A DNA stretch of 11,665 nucleotides from Amphritea sp. (lineage in GTDB: Bacteria > Pseudomonadota > Gammaproteobacteria > Pseudomonadales > Balneatricaceae), in contig JAGPUU010000245.1 of assembly GCA_018067325.1 (NCBI GenBank), positions 1-11,665 on the forward strand, written 5' to 3'. Below the pieces are notes generated by a model. The model did not search any database. It was given only the letters and a program-made list of their open reading frames with translations, and had not been told where the DNA came from. Of this stretch, positions 7,639-11,665 are shown one piece after another. The first letter of the stretch is position 1; each line of letters opens with the position of its first letter. The position numbers were made by a program, and so were the translations under genes.

Positions 7639-7983
7639 TTAACTGGCAGCCATCCTGGCACCCGTTTTTTGATAGGAAGATTCAACAGCCTGATGATGAT
7701 CAGATTCAATCTCCAGATCTGTCCGGGGAAACACCCGACAGGCCAGAACGAAACCTTGCTGCTGCTCAGCCTTCGAGATATGGGCTTTACTCATCTTTTT
7801 GCATTCATAATCCCCATTGAGAATACGAATTTTGCAAATACCACAACCACCACCTCGACATCCCACATTGATCGCATCAGCGCTAAGGCGCTCCATAGCA
7901 ATCAGCAACACCTGATCTTCTGCACATTGAAAGCTTTGATCACGGTTAACGACCTTGATCACATGTGTAGCCTGATCCGACAT
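7639..7983 (-). CDS. dmpQ: Chloroplast-type [2Fe-2S] ferredoxin for catechol 2,3-dioxygenase reactivation
   Basis: Small plant-type [2Fe-2S] ferredoxin of the XylT/DmpQ/NahT group, which reduces the inactivated Fe(III) form of catechol 2,3-dioxygenase back to Fe(II). 114 residues. Cluster ligands are C42, C47 and C50 in '[10 protein letters not shown]' (C-x4-C-x2-C) and C82 in 'FVLAC'; the last three are one residue beyond the XylT positions as recalled. The start is assigned to ATG at 7983: AAAGGAG ends at 7990 and directly abuts an earlier in-frame ATG at 7989, leaving no spacer for it, whereas the ATG at 7983 has a 6-nt spacer. It is the first gene of the meta-cleavage operon and sits about 37 nt after the predicted sigma-54 start site. 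The family function is well established; it is inferred here from position next to dmpB. Confidence 0.93.
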   Translation of the reverse strand: MSDQATHVIKVVNRDQSFQCAEDQVLLIAMERLSADAINVGCRGGGCGICKIRILNGDYECKKMSKAHISKAEQQQGFVLACRVFPRTDLEIESDHHQAVESSYQKTGARMAAS

Positions 7984-8030
7984 TGGCATCTCCTTTGGCG
8001 TTCATTCGGTTTATTACACCTAGATATAAA

Positions 8031-8047
8031 AGCAACCACTGTGCCAG
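8031..8047 (-). promoter_or_regulatory. Sigma-54 (-24/-12) promoter of the meta-cleavage operon
   Basis: On the minus strand the sequence reads CTGGCAC-AGTGG-TTGCT, an exact match to the sigma-54 core TGGCAC-N5-TTGCW with the required GG-N10-GC spacing. The predicted transcription start is near 8020, giving a leader of about 37 nt before dmpQ. It lies between the upstream module's terminator (8127-8156) and dmpQ. It implies control by an enhancer-binding protein such as DmpR/XylR, which is not encoded in this window. Confidence 0.88.
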
Positions 8048-8126
8048 AATGCATAAAAAAACATAAAATCATATGCAACATACTGTTCTATAAGAATTTA
8101 TTATTAATCTCAGATTTTAATGAAAA

Positions 8127-8156
8127 AAAAAGCCCCGCTCGGAAGCAAGGCTTTTT
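8127..8156 (-). terminator. Strong rho-independent terminator after the DODA-family gene
   Basis: Two 13-nt arms (8127-8139 and 8144-8156) pair along their whole length in the minus-strand transcript, with two G-U pairs and a UCCG tetraloop, followed by a long T-run (8130 to 8123). It separates the DoxX/reductase/dioxygenase unit from the meta-cleavage operon. The flanking A/T tracts may let it work weakly in both directions. Confidence 0.9.
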
Positions 8157-8202
8157 AATCAAATAATCAATAATTTCAGTAACCAGTTAATGATTTCATC
8201 AG
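8155..8202 (-). promoter_or_regulatory. Candidate DmpR/XylR-type upstream activating sequences
   Basis: Minus strand TTGATTATTTGATTAA (8170-8155) matches the recalled DmpR/XylR enhancer palindrome TTGATCAATTGATCAA at 13 of 16 positions. A weaker second copy, CTGATGAAATCATTAA (8202-8187), matches at 11 of 16. Their centres are 32 bp apart, about three helical turns. They lie roughly 135-182 bp upstream of the predicted sigma-54 start, the usual distance for this activator family. The first overlaps the terminator arm by two bases and the second overlaps the stop codon of the dioxygenase gene. No clear IHF site was found between them and the promoter. Confidence 0.55.
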
Positions 8203-8981
8203 TTCCATCCATAGGATTCCATCGACAGCGCTTGATATAAAACAGGGCTTTCAAGCAGAGAAAACTGATCTGAGTCACTGCTGGCCCCCATCGCTATCAG
8301 TAAAGGCAGATAATGTTCTGCACTTGGGTGTGCCGTTGCAAACTCCTCAGACTCAATATTAGGCTGACTAATAGACGCTATATTTCGTGCAATCACCTGC
8401 TCTCTTACCCAGCTCTGAAAACGGCTAACATAGTCCAGCGCTGGACCATTTTCATCGCCAATATGGTAGAGATTATGAGTTAAACTGCCGGAAGCTATTA
8501 CGGCAACTCCTTCATTACGCAGACGCTTTAACTGCTCGCCCAGCGCCACCAGCGATTCAGGCGTAGAACCTGCATCCAGAGAGAGCTGTAATACCGGAAT
8601 ATTATGATCAGGCAACATGTGCATAAGCGGCACCCAGACACCGTGGTCTAAGCCACGTTTCTCATCCAGAGCAATAGCTATTCCCTGCTCTTGCAGCATC
8701 GATTGAATCTCACGGGCAAGGTCAGGTTCCCCGGCAACAGGATACTGTAGTTTGTAAAGCGCCTCTTCGAAGCCACCAAAATCATGAATGGTTTCCGGCT
8801 TAGAAGACGCCGTCAGGCGCATTCCCCGGGTGATCCAGTGGGGGGAAATAACAAGCACTGCTTTCACATGATCAAAAAAACCACTGAACTCCTGTAATCG
8901 TATCGCCGCTTCACCCGGTGACAGAGCCCATCTGGGCGAACCATGACCGATAAACATAACTGGAGCTCTTGTTGCTGACAT
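8199..8981 (-). CDS. DODA-type extradiol aromatic ring-opening dioxygenase (LigB superfamily, YgiD-like)
   Basis: Metal-dependent extradiol dioxygenase of the class III/LigB superfamily, unrelated in fold to catechol 2,3-dioxygenase. 260 residues, the usual length for bacterial 4,5-DOPA extradiol dioxygenases such as E. coli YgiD. Metal or active-site histidines are visible as H13 in 'FIGHGSP', H48 in 'ISPHW', H113 in 'GLDHGVW', H169 in 'GSLTHNL' and H223 in 'SAEHYLPLL'. 'TIHDFGGF' at about 64-71 is also conserved. AGGAG overlapping the stop of the upstream reductase gene precedes the ATG by about 6 nt, so the two are co-translated from one operon. The natural substrate is unknown. In this context a catechol or hydroquinone derivative formed from quinone stress is plausible, but that is inference. 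Confidence 0.9.
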   Translation of the reverse strand: MSATRAPVMFIGHGSPRWALSPGEAAIRLQEFSGFFDHVKAVLVISPHWITRGMRLTASSKPETIHDFGGFEEALYKLQYPVAGEPDLAREIQSMLQEQGIAIALDEKRGLDHGVWVPLMHMLPDHNIPVLQLSLDAGSTPESLVALGEQLKRLRNEGVAVIASGSLTHNLYHIGDENGPALDYVSRFQSWVREQVIARNIASISQPNIESEEFATAHPSAEHYLPLLIAMGASSDSDQFSLLESPVLYQALSMESYGWN

Positions 8982-8990
8982 GACGCTCTC

Positions 8991-9944
8991 CTATTTCAAA
9001 TAATCAAACCACTGCAACTCTGGCCCAGCAGGTACAATGCCTGTTGGATTCAAGGCTTTGACGGAGTAATAACCCGCTTTTATATGATCAATATTGGTAT
9101 TTTCACTAAATGCCGGAATTTTTAACAACCGATCCATATATGCTGAAAGATTAGGGTAGTCGCAAATCTGAGCTTTATTGGTTTTGAATAATCCATAATA
9201 AGCCACATCGAAGCGAATCAGAGTGACGAACAAACGAATATCACTTTCTGTAAGTTGGTTTCCTACCGCATACAACCGCTTCTCGAAATATTTTTCCAAT
9301 CGTTCAAGAGTAGTAAACACATCGGTATATGCCTCCTCGTAGGCTTCCTGTGTAGAGGCAAAGCCTGCACGATAGACCCCATTATTCAAAGTATCGTAGA
9401 TTCGCCCATTAAAGGTATCTATCTCTTGCAACAGCGATTCAGGCGCAAGATCAATATCTGAAGTATGTAATGACCGCAAGTCGCTGTTAAAAATCCGGAC
9501 AATATCGGCAGACTCATTATTGATAATATTATTTTCTTCGGTATCCCATAACACGGGAACTGTTGCCCGGCCGGAGTATTGCGGATCAGCCTGTGTATAA
9601 AGTTGGTGAATATAGGTTATCGATTCCTGCTGGCTACCGGTACCACCTGGGTAATCGTTAAACATCCAGCCGTTATCACTGATCTGTGGGTCAACAATGC
9701 TGACGGGGATATACTCTTCCAGTCCAAGTAAAGACCGGGCGATCAGGGTACGGGTCGCCCAGGGGCAGATGTAAGCGACATAAAGCCTGACGCCAAGATT
9801 TTCAAAGTCCCCATGCTTTACTCCAGAGATCCGATCTGGGCTGATTGTTTCACGAAAAGCACTGTTCTGACGGATAAAGCGCCCCTGCTCATCTTTTTTC
9901 TGAACCGGGTCCCACTTACTTTGCCACACGCCATTTACTAACAT
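8991..9944 (-). CDS. yqjG: Glutathionyl-hydroquinone reductase (Xi-class glutathione S-transferase)
   Basis: Reduces glutathionyl-hydroquinones, formed when glutathione adds to benzoquinones, back to free hydroquinones with release of oxidised glutathione; a cytosolic dimer (YqjG, PcpF, ECM4 family). 317 residues, the family size. The catalytic cysteine is C60 in 'YICPWATR', the Xi-class signature. 'ATVPVLWDTEENNIINNESA' carries the cis-proline and the glutathione-binding Glu-Ser pair of the thioredoxin-like domain (about 50-155). A helical C-terminal domain follows, ending in the typical 'GYYSVKALNPTGIVPAGP'. GGAG precedes the ATG by about 6 nt. It sits 9 nt before the dioxygenase gene and 82 nt after the DoxX gene, as in E. 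coli yqjF-yqjG. It probably recycles quinone adducts arising from phenol and catechol oxidation. Confidence 0.93.
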   Translation of the reverse strand: MLVNGVWQSKWDPVQKKDEQGRFIRQNSAFRETISPDRISGVKHGDFENLGVRLYVAYICPWATRTLIARSLLGLEEYIPVSIVDPQISDNGWMFNDYPGGTGSQQESITYIHQLYTQADPQYSGRATVPVLWDTEENNIINNESADIVRIFNSDLRSLHTSDIDLAPESLLQEIDTFNGRIYDTLNNGVYRAGFASTQEAYEEAYTDVFTTLERLEKYFEKRLYAVGNQLTESDIRLFVTLIRFDVAYYGLFKTNKAQICDYPNLSAYMDRLLKIPAFSENTNIDHIKAGYYSVKALNPTGIVPAGPELQWFDYLK

Positions 9945-10026
9945 ATATCACTCCACAAGCCCGTTAAAAAGGGAAGTTCTGGCAGCTGGATACCAGAGCC
10001 TCCTATTTAAAGTTCAGTAATCAAAT

Positions 10027-10437
10027 TTATACCGTAGCTGACTTAACCTTCTGGGACTTGAGGGCAAAGACGCCATCACCCAACAGAAACTGAACTGCAG
10101 ATGCTGCAATCAGAAATACTGGGTATTCCCAACCACCACCTTTATTGCCAAAGCCCCAACCATTAGCGCCATGAACTAGCACGACAGCACCCAGTAGAAC
10201 AGGGATCAGCGCGGCGGCAACATAGCGAGCATACACACCTAAAATCAGGGCAGTACCACCAGCGATCTCAAGCGCCATAGTGACAGGACCCAAAAACCCA
10301 GGCAGTCCCAACGAGCTAAAGAAGCCCGCCGTACCTTCAGGAGTAAACACCAATAGTTTCAGTAAACCATGCGCCAGATACATGGTACCCAGAGCGATAC
10401 GAAGAAGCGTTGCAGCATAAGCCGGTGAAGTATTCAT
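10027..10437 (-). CDS. DoxX-family membrane protein (YqjF-like)
   Basis: A 136-residue inner-membrane protein of the DoxX/DoxD family with four predicted helices, at about residues 8-30, 47-67, 70-91 and 103-124. Family hallmarks include 'LRIALGTMYLAHGLLKL' in helix 1, with the usual conserved His-Gly, and 'ALEIAGGTALILGVYAR' in helix 2. Biochemical function in this family is poorly defined; E. coli YqjF belongs to it and is induced by breakdown products of nitroaromatics through the LysR regulator YhaJ. It is the first gene of the reductase/dioxygenase unit and diverges from a lysR gene, matching that arrangement. GGGGAT ahead of the ATG serves as ribosome-binding site and is part of a 9-bp inverted repeat that could mask it. 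Confidence 0.88.
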   Translation of the reverse strand: MNTSPAYAATLLRIALGTMYLAHGLLKLLVFTPEGTAGFFSSLGLPGFLGPVTMALEIAGGTALILGVYARYVAAALIPVLLGAVVLVHGANGWGFGNKGGGWEYPVFLIAASAVQFLLGDGVFALKSQKVKSATV

Positions 10438-10441
10438 TGAG

Positions 10442-10478
10442 TTATCCCCATCTGTTAATTAGTAATCGTTGGGGATAA
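10442..10478 (-). promoter_or_regulatory. 9-bp inverted repeat enclosing the doxX ribosome-binding site
   Basis: TTATCCCCA (10442-10450) is the exact reverse complement of TGGGGATAA (10470-10478). In the minus-strand mRNA this makes a 9-bp stem with a 19-nt loop whose 3' arm contains the GGGGA ribosome-binding site, ending 4 nt before the DoxX ATG. It could hold the site closed as an RNA hairpin, or act as a DNA operator dyad. Confidence 0.5.
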
Positions 10479-10493
10479 TTTTGACCTAATTAA
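10455..10493. promoter_or_regulatory. TTAATTAG/CTAATTAA dyad in the divergent lysR-doxX region
   Basis: TTAATTAG (10455-10462) and CTAATTAA (10486-10493) form a perfect 8-bp inverted repeat with a 23-bp spacer. It straddles one arm of the doxX ribosome-binding-site hairpin and the TTGACC -35 candidate of lysR. A regulator bound here could affect both genes. Confidence 0.4.
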
Positions 10494-10509
10494 AAACATA
10501 AACAATAAT
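10481..10509 (+). promoter_or_regulatory. Candidate sigma-70 promoter of the lysR gene
   Basis: TTGACC (10481-10486) is followed after exactly 17 bp by AATAAT (10504-10509). Each hexamer has five of six consensus bases. The predicted start near 10516 gives a leader of about 60 nt before the lysR ATG at 10575. The LysR-type dyad at 10525-10547 would then lie just downstream of the start, fitting negative autoregulation. Confidence 0.5.
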
Positions 10510-10524
10510 CCATTTTATAAACTC

Positions 10525-10547
10525 ATTGTTTAGTATTATTTAACAAT
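10525..10547. promoter_or_regulatory. Candidate LysR-type operator (T-N11-A dyad)
   Basis: ATTGTT (10525-10530) and AACAAT (10542-10547) are perfect inverted half-sites separated by 11 bp, so the inner T and A make the classical LysR T-N11-A pattern. A further AACAAT half-site lies at 10501-10506. The site is in the divergent region between lysR and doxX, where such regulators usually bind both to repress themselves and to activate the neighbour. Confidence 0.5.
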
Positions 10548-10574
10548 AAGATTTCCAATAAGGTTTTAACGATT

Positions 10575-11468
10575 ATGGACAAGCTCAATCTCATGACTTC
10601 CTTTATCGCCGTGGCTGAGGAAGGTAGTTTTACCGCAGCAGCAAACCGACTTGGCAAAACAAAGGCATTGATCAGTACACATATATCACAACTGGAAGAC
10701 CTGCTTAAAGTCCGTCTGCTTATCCGCTCGACCCGAAGCATGCAAATAACCAGCGAGGGGCAGAGTTACTATGAGCAAGCCAAAAAAATACTGGATGATA
10801 TAGTCACCCTTGAAGCGCAGTTGCTCCATGAAAGCCAAAGCCTGGTAGGACGGTTACGTATCTCAGCGCCAACCACCTTTGGCGAGTTAGTTCTGATGCC
10901 CTGTATCGCAGAGCTCACCTCAGCGAATCCTGAACTGGAAATTGAATTATTACTGAATGATCGGTTTGTTGATCTGATAAGTGAAGGGTTCGATGTTGCT
11001 CTCAGAGTTGGTAATCTGGCAGATTCCTCTCTGATAGCCAGGCCAGCAGGCTTTACTAAGATGATTCTCTGCGCATCACCTGAATTTATAGAGCACTATG
11101 GTGAGCCAGAATCAATACATCAACTGGCAGATCTACCTTGTGTTTTTGATACTAACCACCGACAGGCCGGCAGCTGGAGTTTTACTCAAGACAAGCAGAT
11201 AGTTGAAGTAAAACCCTATATTACAGTCCGGGTGAACAGTGCTCTGGCTTCAGCCAATATGGCTCGCACCGGGCGGGTCATCGCCTACTGCCCTGAATTC
11301 TCGGTACATGCCATGCTTGAAAAGGGAGAGCTCATCAGCCTGTTGCCCCATGAGAATAAATCTCAGATACCGGTCAATGTTATCTATCCGCATCGACAAC
11401 ACCTATCAAGCAGAGTCACTACCTTTACCCAGCACTTTATAGACTACTGGCACCGAATCACTGGATAA
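10575..11468 (+). CDS. LysR-type transcriptional regulator (YhaJ/CrgA-like group)
   Basis: DNA-binding regulator, 297 residues, normal length for the family. The N-terminal winged helix-turn-helix covers about residues 3-61, with the helix-turn-helix around 'GSFTAAANRLGKTKALISTH' and the wing 'STRSMQITSEGQSYYEQAKK'. A linker helix follows, and then a periplasmic-binding-like effector domain from about residue 90, starting at 'GRLRISAPTTFGELVLMP'. It is the only plus-strand gene and diverges from doxX, so it most likely controls the DoxX/hydroquinone reductase/dioxygenase unit, as YhaJ does for yqjF in E. coli. A quinone or catechol-like effector is plausible but unproven. The Shine-Dalgarno is weak (AAGG about 11 nt before ATG). 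Its stop codon touches the T-run of the terminator that serves the opposite-strand dmpP. It is not the expected sigma-54 activator of the meta operon. Confidence 0.92.
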   Translation: MDKLNLMTSFIAVAEEGSFTAAANRLGKTKALISTHISQLEDLLKVRLLIRSTRSMQITSEGQSYYEQAKKILDDIVTLEAQLLHESQSLVGRLRISAPTTFGELVLMPCIAELTSANPELEIELLLNDRFVDLISEGFDVALRVGNLADSSLIARPAGFTKMILCASPEFIEHYGEPESIHQLADLPCVFDTNHRQAGSWSFTQDKQIVEVKPYITVRVNSALASANMARTGRVIAYCPEFSVHAMLEKGELISLLPHENKSQIPVNVIYPHRQHLSSRVTTFTQHFIDYWHRITG

Positions 11469-11492
11469 AAAAAACCGCAGTTAGACTGCGGT
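11467..11492 (-). terminator. Rho-independent terminator after dmpP
   Basis: On the minus strand ACCGCAGT (11492-11485) pairs with ACTGCGGT (11481-11474) around a 3-nt loop and is followed by a run of eight T. It lies 28 nt after the dmpP stop and overlaps the last bases of the convergent lysR gene. It shows that the phenol hydroxylase operon ends at dmpP and does not run on into the meta-cleavage genes. Confidence 0.9.
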
Positions 11493-11520
11493 AATAGCTA
11501 TCGATTCTAAACAAACGGAA

Positions 11521-11665
11521 TTAGATACGCTTAAAGAGCGCAGACTTACTCTGCTCTTCTGCTCCATCCGCCGCAGTTACAAAGCGTTCCATATGAATAT
11601 CACGTTCAAACAGGCGCCCCTGCATCAACGTGGTAATAGCTGCATCAATCATCGGTGGAGGGCCG
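11521..11665 (-). CDS. dmpP: Phenol hydroxylase reductase component P5, C-terminal end (runs off the window)
   Basis: NADH:acceptor reductase of the multicomponent phenol hydroxylase, carrying FAD and a plant-type [2Fe-2S] cluster; it passes electrons from NADH to the diiron oxygenase that converts phenol to catechol. Only the last 47 residues are in the window. They start within the NAD-binding 'GPPPMIDAAI' motif (preceded by Cys in full-length proteins) and continue 'TTLMQGRLFERDIHMERF', ending 'SALFKRI', closely matching the DmpP C-terminus. The remainder and the subunits DmpKLMNO are expected to the right of the window. Unlike the pseudomonad dmp operon, dmpQ does not follow directly: a terminator and about 3.5 kb of other genes intervene. 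Confidence 0.9.
   Translation of the reverse strand, partial: GPPPMIDAAITTLMQGRLFERDIHMERFVTAADGAEEQSKSALFKRI

Noticed and set aside
7656..7661. TGGCAC on the plus strand as another sigma-54 promoter
   Set aside because: No GC at the -12 position with GG-N10-GC spacing, and it lies inside dmpQ on the opposite strand.
8047..8126. IHF binding site between the enhancers and the sigma-54 promoter
   Set aside because: The stretch is AT-rich, but I found no acceptable match to the IHF consensus on either strand.
7669..8166. Plus-strand open frame of 165 codons covering the dmpQ antisense and promoter region
   Set aside because: It runs antisense through dmpQ, the sigma-54 promoter and the terminator; its late part is low-complexity AT-rich sequence with no family resemblance.
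11449..11465. TGGCAC near the end of lysR as a sigma-54 promoter
   Set aside because: No TTGC element at the right distance, and it would point towards the convergent dmpP terminator.
1..11665. CRISPR array, tRNA or rRNA genes, insertion-sequence ends or transposase genes
   Set aside because: No regularly spaced direct repeats, no structural RNA genes and no transposase-like frames were seen anywhere in the window.

Overview
The window looks like a catabolic locus from a gammaproteobacterium. The AT-leaning intergenic DNA, moderate-GC genes and the mix of pseudomonad-type Dmp/Xyl proteins with a YqjF/YqjG/YhaJ-like module would fit a marine Oceanospirillales-type bacterium. That placement is an inference; no taxonomic marker gene is present. 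Every gene lies on the minus strand except one LysR-type regulator.

Right edge (11521-11665): the C-terminus of the phenol hydroxylase reductase subunit DmpP, followed by its own intrinsic terminator (11467-11492). The rest of the phenol hydroxylase operon would lie beyond the window. Next comes a compact module (8199-11468): a plus-strand LysR regulator diverging from a minus-strand row of DoxX-family membrane protein, glutathionyl-hydroquinone reductase and a DODA/LigB-type extradiol dioxygenase, closed by a strong terminator (8127-8156). This module resembles the E. coli YhaJ regulator with yqjF/yqjG and is probably a quinone/catechol stress response.

Then comes the meta-cleavage operon (1397-7983): ferredoxin dmpQ, catechol 2,3-dioxygenase dmpB, 2-hydroxymuconic semialdehyde dehydrogenase dmpC, hydratase dmpE, acetaldehyde dehydrogenase dmpF, aldolase dmpG and 4-oxalocrotonate decarboxylase dmpH. 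It ends in a terminator at 1335-1366. It is preceded by an exact match to the sigma-54 promoter core (8031-8046) and by two candidate sites for a DmpR/XylR-type activator about 135-182 bp upstream of the predicted start site. In the classical order dmpKLMNOPQBCDEFGHI, the hydrolase dmpD and the tautomerase dmpI are absent here. Together the enzymes convert catechol to 2-hydroxymuconic semialdehyde, then to 2-hydroxymuconate/4-oxalocrotonate, 2-hydroxypentadienoate, 4-hydroxy-2-oxovalerate, and finally pyruvate plus acetyl-CoA.

Left edge: a membrane-anchored ABM-domain protein (729-1310) lies just after the operon terminator. A 438-bp gene-free stretch follows, holding a terminator, a hairpin and a 13-bp inverted repeat. 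The window ends in the N-terminal part of a MATE-family efflux transporter (1-290). Several true starts lie inside the longest open frames (dmpQ, dmpC, dmpF, dmpG and the ABM gene), judged from Shine-Dalgarno positions and family N-termini.
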